DNA of 6,079 nucleotides from Gammaproteobacteria bacterium. GTDB taxonomy: Bacteria > Pseudomonadota > Gammaproteobacteria > GRL18. Positions within the stretch are counted from its first letter, which is position 1. Each line of letters opens with the position of its first letter. Where the stretch lies: NCBI GenBank assembly GCA_028571885.1, contig JAPVVU010000198.1, forward strand, positions 1-6,079. Reading direction: 5' to 3'. Below the pieces are notes generated by a model. That model did not search any database. It saw only the letters and a list, made by a program, of their open reading frames with translations, and was not told the DNA's origin. Of the stretch, positions 1-4,849 are shown in pieces. Both the position numbers and the translations under genes were made by a program.

Positions 1-65
1 AGAACCTGGTGTTTATTATTGGGCGATTTGACGTAGTCCGAGCACAATAATAAATACCAGGTTCT
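1..65. repeat. Long near-perfect inverted repeat (hairpin)
   Basis: Positions 1-21 pair with 45-65. All 21 pairs match except 11/55, which is a G-T wobble; two more pairs (23/43, 24/42) follow after a mismatch. The loop is about 17-23 nt. The stem starts with AGAACCTGG and ends with CCAGGTTCT. No T-run follows, so it is not a typical intrinsic terminator. It starts at the first base of the window, so the full element may extend leftward. It could be a REP-like or miniature inverted-repeat element, or a structured 3' end of an upstream transcript. The pairing is directly visible; the role is unknown. Confidence 0.85.
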
Positions 66-78
66 GATGCGGATCATT

Positions 79-112
79 AAATAATGAATGCTCATTATTT
101 CCCCTCATGGGG
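79..112. repeat. Two adjacent small hairpins upstream of the first gene
   Basis: AAATAATGA (79-87) and TCATTATTT (92-100) form a perfect 9-bp stem with a 4-nt loop. CCCC (101-104) and GGGG (109-112) form a second 4-bp stem directly after it. An alternative TCATT/AATGA pairing (75-79 with 83-87) would exclude the first stem. These lie 60-95 nt before the start codon at 174 and could be part of a structured leader or the end of an upstream transcript. No function can be assigned. Confidence 0.55.
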
Positions 113-173
113 CCTACTTTTGGTGGAACAGTTATTTAGTTTGTCCAAATTGTTTATCTTTTAGAGGTGCCGC

Positions 174-491
174 ATGAGTGAACTGGATATAAACCGATTG
201 TTGCTACAATTTGAAAAATCAGTGCGTGAAATCAATCGTGAAGAAATAAACCCTAAAATAACTGAATTAAAACTGCCTGATTTAAATCCTGTGGTCAAAA
301 TGGTTGCCCAGGCCAGAGCACATTATTTAAAAAGTTTATTTGATTTATCCAATATTTTAGAGGGCAATCGACCTACTCCGGAACAGATTAGAAAACTAAA
401 AGTTAATCGTGAAAGCTATGAAGAACTGGTAGAGGGTTCTAAAGCTCTGGAAGTTGCCATTGAACGAGGTTATCTGGATGTCAAAGCATGA
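174..491 (+). CDS. Small helical protein of unknown function
   Basis: This gene encodes 105 residues that I do not recognise as a named family. The ATG at 174 is supported by a good Shine-Dalgarno, GAGG at 164-167, 6 nt upstream. The protein is highly charged, lacks a signal peptide or membrane segment, and is predicted by eye to be mostly alpha-helical. A proline-containing stretch (LKLPDLNP, about residues 33-40) separates an N-terminal helix from a longer helical region with a further break near NRPTPEQ (about 65-71). It lacks cysteines and obvious catalytic motifs. A small adaptor or structural protein would fit, but this is only a guess. It lies upstream of bluB in the same direction with a 129-nt gap that contains a separate promoter candidate, so co-transcription is not required. 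Confidence 0.75.
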   Translation: MSELDINRLLLQFEKSVREINREEINPKITELKLPDLNPVVKMVAQARAHYLKSLFDLSNILEGNRPTPEQIRKLKVNRESYEELVEGSKALEVAIERGYLDVKA

Positions 492-563
492 GCCGACTCC
501 TTGAAGTCATTAACCTGCGCGTAAAAGCGTTTAATTAATCCTCAACAATTTAATAATTCTCTA

Positions 564-591
564 TTGTAACCACAGAATAACTGTGTAGAAT
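564..591 (+). promoter_or_regulatory. Candidate bluB promoter with embedded dyad
   Basis: TTGTAA (564-569) and TAGAAT (586-591) are separated by 16 bp and match the sigma-70 boxes at 4/6 and 5/6 positions. Between them lies the inverted repeat CACAG-AATAA-CTGTG (571-585), a possible operator for an unidentified repressor. The predicted transcript would begin near 598 and have a leader of only about 20 nt, too short for a cobalamin riboswitch. This is pattern matching only. Confidence 0.45.
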
Positions 592-620
592 CACTCATTT
601 CCAGTTTTAAAGAGAATATT

Positions 621-1346
621 ATGGAAACACCTGCACACCAATCCGACCACTACTTTAGCGATGAGGAACGTGCTGCGGTCTATAAATGCATCTATTCCAG
701 ACGCGATGTCAGAAGCCAGTTTAAGCCCGATCCTGTACCGGATGAGGTACTGGCACGCATCATTAAAGCAGCTCACCATGCCCCTTCGGTCGGGTTTATG
801 CAGCCGTGGAATTTTCTTCTGATTCAAAGCACGCAAACAAAAAAGAAAATCCATGATATCTTTTTGAGAGCCAATGAACAGGCGGCAGAAATGTTTGAAC
901 CCGAACAAAGTGCCGTCTATCGAAAATTAAAACTGGAAGGTATTATTGAAGCACCTGTTAATCTGGTGATCACCTGTGATCGCGATCGAGCAGGCCCTGT
1001 TGTTCTCGGCCGTACGCATGATAAATCCATGGATCTTTTCAGCAGTGTTTGTGCCGTGCAGAATCTTTGGCTGGCCGCAAGAGCTGAAGGCGTTGGCGTT
1101 GGCTGGGTGAGTATTTTTAACAAAAAAGAATTAAAGCAGGCTTTAAAACTGCCCAAATCAGTCACACCTGTTGCCTATCTGTGCATTGGCTATGTTGAGC
1201 ACTTCTATACCGAACCCGAGCTAAAATCTGCTGGCTGGCGTGAGCGTTTGCCCGTAGAAGATCTGGTTTGTTTTGATGAGTGGGGTAATATGAATCGAGA
1301 TGGCAATGAAGGACTCTACGAAGCATTGTCTGAGAGCACAGACTGA
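621..1346 (+). CDS. bluB: 5,6-dimethylbenzimidazole synthase (BluB)
   Basis: BluB is a flavin-destructase in the nitroreductase fold. It uses oxygen to break down enzyme-bound FMNH2 into 5,6-dimethylbenzimidazole, the lower axial ligand of cobalamin; it acts in the cytoplasm. The 241 residues cover the full family length. The diagnostic N-terminal block RRDVRSQFKPDPVP (27-40) is followed by HAPSVGFMQPWNF (53-65), GRTHD (130-134) and GVGVGWVSIF (157-166). Asp29 and Ser164 are 135 residues apart, the same spacing as the catalytic Asp32 and Ser167 known from Sinorhizobium BluB. The ATG at 621 has an AAGAGA Shine-Dalgarno 6 nt upstream. No other cobalamin gene is in the window, so bluB stands alone here, a common arrangement in organisms that finish or remodel imported or self-made corrinoids. 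No B12 riboswitch is visible upstream. Confidence 0.95.
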   Translation: METPAHQSDHYFSDEERAAVYKCIYSRRDVRSQFKPDPVPDEVLARIIKAAHHAPSVGFMQPWNFLLIQSTQTKKKIHDIFLRANEQAAEMFEPEQSAVYRKLKLEGIIEAPVNLVITCDRDRAGPVVLGRTHDKSMDLFSSVCAVQNLWLAARAEGVGVGWVSIFNKKELKQALKLPKSVTPVAYLCIGYVEHFYTEPELKSAGWRERLPVEDLVCFDEWGNMNRDGNEGLYEALSESTD

Positions 1347-1370
1347 AAGCAAAATTATGCCTCACCAATG

Positions 1371-1401
1371 CCACGCTCACCGGAAATCTGGAGAGTAGTG
1401 G
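1371..1401. repeat. Interrupted stem-loop after bluB
   Basis: CCAC (1371-1374) pairs with GTGG (1398-1401), CTC (1376-1378) with GAG (1393-1395), and CC (1380-1381) with GG (1390-1391), with small bulges between. It lies 25 nt after the bluB stop codon. No T-run follows, so it is at best a weak terminator or an mRNA 3'-end structure. Confidence 0.4.
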
Positions 1402-1499
1402 GAAATTTATCCGGGTGTAGTTAGTATGTGTATCAGGTTTGTTCATATTATTGTAGCATTTGAGTTGTAAGATACTGTTTTTATCTTTCAGATGAGACC

Positions 1500-1952
1500 A
1501 TGACCAATACTACACAAAATGGCACCCCAGTCTATAAAACATTTATATTGAATCAAGAATGGCACTTACGCATTGTGGGATTTTTTATAGGTCTTTTTAT
1601 GATGGCCATTTATATATGGATGGCATATGGATTCATTAATTTACTGTTAAATTTATATAACTCTTACCCTGACAACTGGTCTCATGGCGCTGAGGTTATG
1701 ATTAAGGATATAGTCATTATTCTTGCTTCACTTGAGCTTATTCGGGTTTTCCAGGCTTATCTGGTAATGGGAAGAGTAAAAGTAACATTTATTTTAGATG
1801 TGGCACTTGTTGTATTGATTGGTGAGCTGATAAGCCTCTGGTATAGAGAGTACAATATGAATGAAGTTTTTATGAGTATTTTTGTGATTTCTGTATTAAT
1901 AGTGCTCCGAATTGTCACAACAAAGTTTTCACCTGATTGCAGTGAAGCTTAA
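1500..1952 (+). CDS. PsiE-family inner membrane protein
   Basis: The 150-residue protein has about four transmembrane helices, near residues 25-50, 66-88, 95-115 and 122-141. The block from LELIRVFQAYL (78-88) through TFILDVALVVLIGELI (96-111) has the pattern of the PsiE family (phosphate-starvation-inducible E), including the E..R...YL stretch and a helix with an acidic Asp100. The molecular role of PsiE proteins is not established, although the E. coli gene is induced by phosphate starvation. No Pho box was recognised upstream. The ATG at 1500 has only a weak Shine-Dalgarno (GATGAGA). Its stop codon (1950-1952) lies inside GCTTAAC, a core-like heptamer described separately, and it converges on the 133-residue gene with a gap of 16 nt. 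A generic four-helix membrane protein is the alternative reading. Confidence 0.72.
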   Translation: MTNTTQNGTPVYKTFILNQEWHLRIVGFFIGLFMMAIYIWMAYGFINLLLNLYNSYPDNWSHGAEVMIKDIVIILASLELIRVFQAYLVMGRVKVTFILDVALVVLIGELISLWYREYNMNEVFMSIFVISVLIVLRIVTTKFSPDCSEA

Positions 1953-1974
1953 CATTGCCTTGACCGGATTAACG
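1946..1974 (-). other. Shortened attC-like core between convergent genes
   Basis: On the plus strand this reads GCTTAACATTGCC, a short stretch, then GGATTAACG. The first 13 bases differ from the left end of the 4037-4098 element (GTTTAACGTTGCC) only at positions 2 and 8, both transitions. Read on the minus strand, GTTAAGC (1952-1946) fits the integron R' consensus GTTRRRY and is preceded by GGCAAT, where the larger element has GGCAAC. The opposite box, CGTTAAT, is degenerate and the interior stem is absent, so if it is an attC it is a deleted one. The stop codons of the psiE-like gene and the 133-residue gene both fall inside it. Confidence 0.35.
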
Positions 1975-2370
1975 ATTTATATTTATTAACATGACACGAG
2001 CCAGTTGTTCCATTCTCTCCAGGCTTATATCTGCTTTTTTTATAAAATTTTCATCATAATGTTCTGGATTTGCCCAGTGTTTTCCTTTGATATTACATCT
2101 TTTTGCTAGTTTATCGAGTTTGAGATCGTCTAAAGCAAAACCCAGTTCTGTCCATAGTAAAGAAAGATGGTTTTCTGTATCGTAATTATGTGTACCGGTG
2201 TCTTTCATTTGACGAATATATACTGCTGTTTCTCTTGATGCAGTAATTATGCCTCTTAATGCTGCAACAGATTCTCGTTTACGTTCATCGCCGGCACGAT
2301 TCAAATTGGCTAACCATGAACGAATATGTTTGAAAATATCCCAAAGTAATTCAGCGCTAATATTATCCAT
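1969..2370 (-). CDS. Unrecognised 133-residue helical protein
   Basis: I do not recognise a family. The protein is soluble in appearance, mostly helical and rich in charged residues. Visible stretches are SWLANLNRAGDERKRES (residues about 18-34), a central HNYDTENHLSLLWTELGFAL with a run of hydrophobic positions, and a Lys/His-rich CNIKGKHWANPEHYDENF. It contains a single Cys and several histidines but no motif that convincingly names an enzyme. It lies downstream of the alpha/beta hydrolase in the same direction, with a 53-nt gap, so the two are probably co-transcribed. The region before its ATG (at 2370) lacks a recognisable Shine-Dalgarno. The gene converges on the psiE-like gene. The length, charge pattern and absence of an overlapping better gene support real coding; the function is unknown. 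Confidence 0.7.
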   Translation of the reverse strand: MDNISAELLWDIFKHIRSWLANLNRAGDERKRESVAALRGIITASRETAVYIRQMKDTGTHNYDTENHLSLLWTELGFALDDLKLDKLAKRCNIKGKHWANPEHYDENFIKKADISLERMEQLARVMLININR

Positions 2371-2423
2371 GATTGTTATTTCGGTCTGTGTCGCTTCCGT
2401 CAGCAGCAGCTTGCCAGGCAGCT

Positions 2424-3287
2424 CTATAAATATTTATTAAAAAACCAGAGTACTTTTTCCTGGTAAATTAACGGTGAATACTGGTGGAAATTTTGGTGTT
2501 CAGCGCCTTTTACCAACCAGATTTCCTTTGGTTCTGAAGCAGCATTATACATTCTTTTTGACTCAGACAATGTTGTATGCATATCATTTGTACCAGCAAT
2601 AATAAATAAAGGTGTATTCAGCTTAGAAAGCTGATTTATTGGTTTTAAAGCTTCCGGGTTAAAACCCAACATTGGTTCTATTTGCCAAATGAGCAAAGGT
2701 GCTAAGTAGTGCCCCATTTTACCCAGACGAATGGCAATACGATTTTGTACTGCTTCGGTAAACGTTGGATAAACTGCCTCAATAATCAATGCATTTGATT
2801 TTTTGGCCACAGTACCAAGTAAAGCTGATGCACCACCAAGAGAAACACCAATGACACCAACTGATTTGTTCTCAATATGATTTATGAGATAGGTATAAGC
2901 TGCTTCGGCATCATAAGCTTCTATATGACCAAAAGTAATATTTTTCCCCTCGCTCTCACCATGCGCCTGAAAATCAAATAATAAAACAGAGTAACCTGAC
3001 TGATTTAAAAATATTGCTCTTTGGATCATTTCTCTTCGATTTGAGCGTACTCCATGCATTAGCAATATGCCGCCATGCTTGTTGTCACCTGGGACAAACC
3101 AGCCTGATAAAGTGTGACCATTTTTGCTTTTGAACTTTATTTCCTGACCATTTAATTCAGTTGGTATTTTACCTACTTTGACGTTATTTGGTGCTGAGAG
3201 AACAAAGCCAACGACAAGTACAATAAACAGAGAAACACATAAAATACTTACAAAGGAAATTATGATGAATTTGTTGTTGATTATCAT
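2424..3287 (-). CDS. Membrane-anchored or exported alpha/beta hydrolase
   Basis: This 287-residue protein belongs to the alpha/beta-hydrolase superfamily, in the branch often labelled serine aminopeptidase S33 or 'alpha/beta hydrolase of unknown specificity'. Residues about 7-30 form one long hydrophobic helix followed by SAPNN, an uncleaved anchor or signal peptide, so the catalytic domain probably lies on the periplasmic side. Cys17 does not sit in a good lipobox. The oxyanion-side motif is LLMHGVRSNRRE (75-86) and DFQAHGES (105-112) follows. The nucleophile elbow is GVSLGG with Ser149, the acid is Asp235 in AGTNDMH, and the base is His264 in GAEHQNF; the catalytic triad is complete. The substrate cannot be inferred. 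The ATG at 3287 follows a weak AAGAAG ribosome site. It heads a probable two-gene unit with the 133-residue gene. Confidence 0.9.
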   Translation of the reverse strand: MIINNKFIIISFVSILCVSLFIVLVVGFVLSAPNNVKVGKIPTELNGQEIKFKSKNGHTLSGWFVPGDNKHGGILLMHGVRSNRREMIQRAIFLNQSGYSVLLFDFQAHGESEGKNITFGHIEAYDAEAAYTYLINHIENKSVGVIGVSLGGASALLGTVAKKSNALIIEAVYPTFTEAVQNRIAIRLGKMGHYLAPLLIWQIEPMLGFNPEALKPINQLSKLNTPLFIIAGTNDMHTTLSESKRMYNAASEPKEIWLVKGAEHQNFHQYSPLIYQEKVLWFFNKYL

Positions 3288-3314
3288 GCTTCTTATAAAG
3301 CCTAATGCTTAATT

Positions 3315-3367
3315 CACTGTAAATCAGATTGTGGTTGCTTTTTCAAACCACGACCAGATTTACAGTG
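3315..3367. repeat. 22-bp imperfect hairpin between divergent genes
   Basis: Positions 3315-3336 pair with 3346-3367: 19 Watson-Crick pairs, one G-T pair (3330/3352) and two mismatches (3326/3356, 3328/3354), around a 9-nt loop. The outer 11 bp, CACTGTAAATC, are perfect. It is flanked on the right by GTTAAAC (3377-3383) and on the left by GCCTAAT (3300-3306) and GCTTAAT (3307-3313), which resemble integron core boxes. It lies upstream of both the hydrolase and the AbrB-Doc module. It may be a degenerate cassette recombination site, a REP-like element or a regulatory structure. The pairing is certain; the role is open. Confidence 0.75.
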
Positions 3368-3393
3368 GAATTTCTGGTTAAACTGCTCCATAC

Positions 3394-3419
3394 TTTGTAA
3401 TAACATATGTTATTACAAA
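3394..3419. promoter_or_regulatory. Perfect 26-bp palindromic operator of the AbrB-Doc module
   Basis: The half-site TTTGTAATAACAT (3394-3406) is followed without a spacer by its exact reverse complement (3407-3419). It ends 12 nt before the antitoxin ATG and overlaps the start of its ribosome site (AAAAGG, 3418-3423). Type II antitoxins of the AbrB/MazE fold usually bind palindromes in their own promoter, so this is most likely the autoregulatory operator. I did not find convincing -35/-10 boxes, although the palindrome must lie within or beside the promoter. Confidence 0.8.
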
Positions 3420-3431
3420 AAGGTATTCGAA

Positions 3432-3656
3432 ATGTTAAAAGTAAAGGTAACCTCAATTGGCAATTCTATGGGAATTTTATTGCCAAAAGAAGCACTTAGC
3501 AAGATGAAGGCCTCAAAAGGAGATACTTTATATCTTGTTGAAAATCCCGATGGCTTCACATTAACCCCATATCAGGATGACTTTGAAAACCAAATTAAGG
3601 CGGCTGAAGATATAATGAAGCGATATCGGAACACTCTACGTGAACTTGCAAAATGA
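3432..3656 (+). CDS. AbrB/MazE-type antitoxin of the Doc module
   Basis: The 74-residue protein carries a swapped-hairpin AbrB/SpoVT domain over about residues 1-47. The typical signature is TSIGNSMGILLPKEAL (7-22), followed by KGDTL (29-33). The last 25 residues form a charged helix (ENQIKAAEDIMKRYR), the usual toxin-binding tail. This is the antitoxin type found paired with Doc toxins in place of the phage P1 Phd type. It should dimerise, bind the 26-bp palindrome just upstream and neutralise the Doc toxin encoded next. AAAAGG at 3418-3423 lies 8 nt before the ATG. Its stop codon overlaps the toxin start as ATGA (3653-3656), indicating translational coupling. Confidence 0.9.
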   Translation: MLKVKVTSIGNSMGILLPKEALSKMKASKGDTLYLVENPDGFTLTPYQDDFENQIKAAEDIMKRYRNTLRELAK

Positions 3657-4042
3657 AAGAACCTATATGGGTGATTGATGAAATAGTTGTATCAGTACAT
3701 TCCATGCTTTTGGCCGAACATGGAGGAGGATCTGAAATTCGAGACACCGATCTACTTTCTTCTGCACTTGCAAGGCTAAAACAAAAGTTTAACTATGGCT
3801 CAGAAGTTTCTGTGTTTGATCTTGCAGCTTCTTATAGTTTTGGCATTGCAAAAAATCATCCTTTTGTAGATGGAAATAAAAGAACAGCTTTCACCATAGG
3901 TACTTTATTTCTTGAAATAAACAATTACAAACTAAATGCTAAAGAAGTATATGCCGCCATAGCTTTTGAAAATTTAGCAGCAGGAACTTTTAACGAAAGT
4001 GATTTATCATCATGGTTTAAAGAACATTGCACTAAAGTTTAA
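3653..4042 (+). CDS. doc: Doc-type toxin (Fic fold, death-on-curing family)
   Basis: This 129-residue protein has the length and pattern of Doc toxins. The active-site loop HPFVDGNKR (residues 69-77) has the Doc form of the Fic motif: Lys76 replaces the second glycine of the HxFx(D/E)GNGR motif of AMP-transferring Fic proteins. In phage P1 Doc this change goes with phosphorylation of elongation factor EF-Tu rather than AMPylation, which stops translation. The upstream RDTDLLSSAL (30-39) and downstream TLFLEINNYKL match the family helices. The start codon overlaps the antitoxin stop. The gene's stop codon (4040-4042) lies in the GTTTAAC core of the attC-like element. All key residues are present, so the toxin looks intact. 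Confidence 0.92.
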   Translation: MKEPIWVIDEIVVSVHSMLLAEHGGGSEIRDTDLLSSALARLKQKFNYGSEVSVFDLAASYSFGIAKNHPFVDGNKRTAFTIGTLFLEINNYKLNAKEVYAAIAFENLAAGTFNESDLSSWFKEHCTKV

Positions 4043-4098
4043 CGTTGCCATAAGGTGCGCGGAGCTGCGTAGCGAACGACTTGATGCCCTTGTTAACT
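4037..4098 (-). other. attC-like integron recombination site
   Basis: The 62 bp between the two toxin genes fold into an attC-like structure. Read on the minus strand, AGTTAAC (4098-4092) is the R'' box, one mismatch from RYYYAAC, and GTTAAAC (4043-4037) is a perfect GTTRRRY R' box. Inside these are 5-nt unpaired spacers (AAGGG and GCAAC). Then comes a 6-bp L stem in which CATCAAG pairs with CTTATG, leaving one extrahelical C; the TCAAG there also occurs in the L'' of Vibrio cholerae repeats. The interior has further short GCG/CGC pairing. The stop codons of both convergent toxins fall in the core boxes, as is common for cassette genes. The structure is seen; identity as an integron site is inferred because no integrase is in the window. 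It could also act as a bidirectional terminator. Confidence 0.6.
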
Positions 4099-4410
4099 AC
4101 TTTCTTCTGCACGATCATTAATTATGAATTTTCTTAGTTGTCTTTCAGAGCGCATTGCGTACAATATGAATATTTCATTCTGTTTATAGCGATAAAAAAT
4201 GCGACATGGACCAACAATAATTTCGCGATATTGTGATGTTTCAAATTCTGGAGGTTTTCGACCTGATTCAGGGAATTGTTCAAGACGATCAGTTGCAGAA
4301 AAAACTTGCTTCACAAGTTTCTTTGCTGCACTTTCTTTATCAAAGGCTATGTATTCTGCTATTTCATTCAAATCATATAAAGCTGGTTCAGACCAGTTTA
4401 CTTGAGCCAT
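4093..4410 (-). CDS. ParE/RelE-superfamily toxin
   Basis: The 105-residue protein has the ParE/RelE toxin layout. An N-terminal strand VNWSEPAL (4-11) leads into helix DLNEIAEYIA (13-22), then a long helix ending LEQFPESGRKPPEF (43-56). A C-terminal sheet follows: YREIIVGPCRIFYRY (61-75) and EIFILYAMRSERQL (79-92). This motif order fits ParE-like members (gyrase inhibitors) slightly better than ribosome-dependent RelE mRNases, but sequence alone does not decide the target. The ATG at 4410 lies 13 nt inside the end of the antitoxin gene, so translation is coupled. Its stop codon (4093-4095) sits in the attC-like core, and it converges on doc. Confidence 0.9.
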   Translation of the reverse strand: MAQVNWSEPALYDLNEIAEYIAFDKESAAKKLVKQVFSATDRLEQFPESGRKPPEFETSQYREIIVGPCRIFYRYKQNEIFILYAMRSERQLRKFIINDRAEESS

Positions 4411-4655
4411 TTACTCATTTTCTTTTTGGCTTCATTTTGACTACAAACTCGATTCTCTAAAACAGCTCTTTCGCCCCGAGCAATGCCTTCAAGAATTTCC
4501 ATTCGGCGCTGCATAAGTTCAAAGTCTTTATAATCAACAAGATAAGCAGATGGCTGCCCATGCTCAGTTATCAGAACAGGTTCATGGGATTCGTGTAACT
4601 CAGCAAGAATCTTAGTTGCCTGACGTTTTAATGTAGTAACAAGTTCAACTTTCAT
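4398..4655 (-). CDS. Phd/YefM-type antitoxin
   Basis: The 85-residue protein matches the Phd/YefM antitoxin family. An N-terminal DNA-binding part includes TTLKRQATKILAEL (7-20) and the core strand-turn EPVLITEHGQPSAYLVDY (25-42). A helical C-terminal tail follows, which in this family wraps the partner toxin. It should repress its own promoter with the toxin as co-repressor. It precedes the ParE/RelE toxin gene and overlaps it. The ATG at 4655 has no Shine-Dalgarno, because the operator dyad starts at the next base; the promoter position predicts a leaderless mRNA. The start is supported by the full N-terminal domain and by the operator ending exactly there. Confidence 0.9.
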   Translation of the reverse strand: MKVELVTTLKRQATKILAELHESHEPVLITEHGQPSAYLVDYKDFELMQRRMEILEGIARGERAVLENRVCSQNEAKKKMSKWLK

Positions 4656-4679
4656 AAAGTGATACTATACTATCACTTT
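4656..4679. promoter_or_regulatory. Palindromic operator of the Phd-ParE module
   Basis: AAAGTGATA (4656-4664) and TATCACTTT (4671-4679) form a perfect 9-bp inverted repeat with a 6-bp centre. It abuts the antitoxin start codon and covers the proposed -10 box on the minus strand, so binding of the Phd-type antitoxin would block RNA polymerase directly. Its sequence is unrelated to the AbrB-Doc operator, so cross-regulation between the two modules is not expected. Confidence 0.8.
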
Positions 4680-4690
4680 TGAGTTGGCAA
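4662..4690 (-). promoter_or_regulatory. Promoter of the antitoxin-toxin operon, predicted leaderless
   Basis: On the minus strand, TTGCCA (4690-4685, 5/6 match to TTGACA) and TAGTAT (4667-4662, 4/6 match to TATAAT) are separated by exactly 17 bp. Six bases (CACTTT) separate the -10 box from the ATG, placing the predicted transcription start at or next to the A of the start codon. Confidence 0.65.
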
Positions 4691-4779
4691 GTTTTTTAGC
4701 TAATAGCGTCAACAAGCATTTCCTTTCCAGACAACCGTACAGCCCACAGGCTAAAACAAACACAGCAAACTCATCCCTG

Positions 4780-4808
4780 TTGAATAACGTACACTTATAA
4801 TTTATACT
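4780..4808 (+). promoter_or_regulatory. Promoter of the transposase gene
   Basis: TTGAAT (4780-4785) and TATACT (4803-4808) are spaced by 17 bp, with 4/6 and 5/6 consensus matches. Transcription would start near 4815, giving a leader of about 35 nt. An exact TATAAT also occurs at 4796-4801 but has no good -35 box at the right distance. The promoter lies in the 194-nt gap between the divergent phd and transposase genes; apart from a small AGCC-CACA-GGCT dyad at about 4740-4751 I see nothing else in that gap. Confidence 0.5.
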
Positions 4809-4849
4809 CACTTTACTCTCGGTCAGTATGATTAAATGGAGTTAATCAA

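Noticed and set aside
509..539. Terminator after the first small gene
   Set aside because: ATTAA/TTAAT with an inner CGC/GCG forms only a weak interrupted stem, with no T-run behind it.
492..620. Cobalamin riboswitch before bluB
   Set aside because: The gap is 129 nt, shorter than a typical cobalamin riboswitch with expression platform, and I see no convincing B12-box sequence.
591..908. Minus-strand open frame opposite bluB
   Set aside because: It overlaps the well-supported bluB gene and its protein has no recognisable family pattern. The other antisense frames at 917-1165, 1162-1446, 2249-2440, 4199-4460 and 5395-5592 were rejected for the same kind of reason.
3237..3287. Lipoprotein signal on the hydrolase
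   Set aside because: Cys17 lies in the middle of a long hydrophobic helix with Leu at -1, not the small residue a lipobox needs. An uncleaved anchor or ordinary signal peptide fits better.
4707..4785. Possible further attC at the right end of the Phd-ParE cassette
   Set aside because: On the minus strand ATTCAAC (4785-4779) fits R'' and GTTGACG (4713-4707) partly fits R', pairing over TCAAC. The inner L boxes do not pair beyond two bases and no extrahelical arrangement is visible, so it is too weak to annotate.
4796..4801. Exact TATAAT as the transposase -10 box
   Set aside because: No hexamer resembling TTGACA lies 16-18 bp upstream, while TATACT at 4803-4808 is correctly spaced from TTGAAT.
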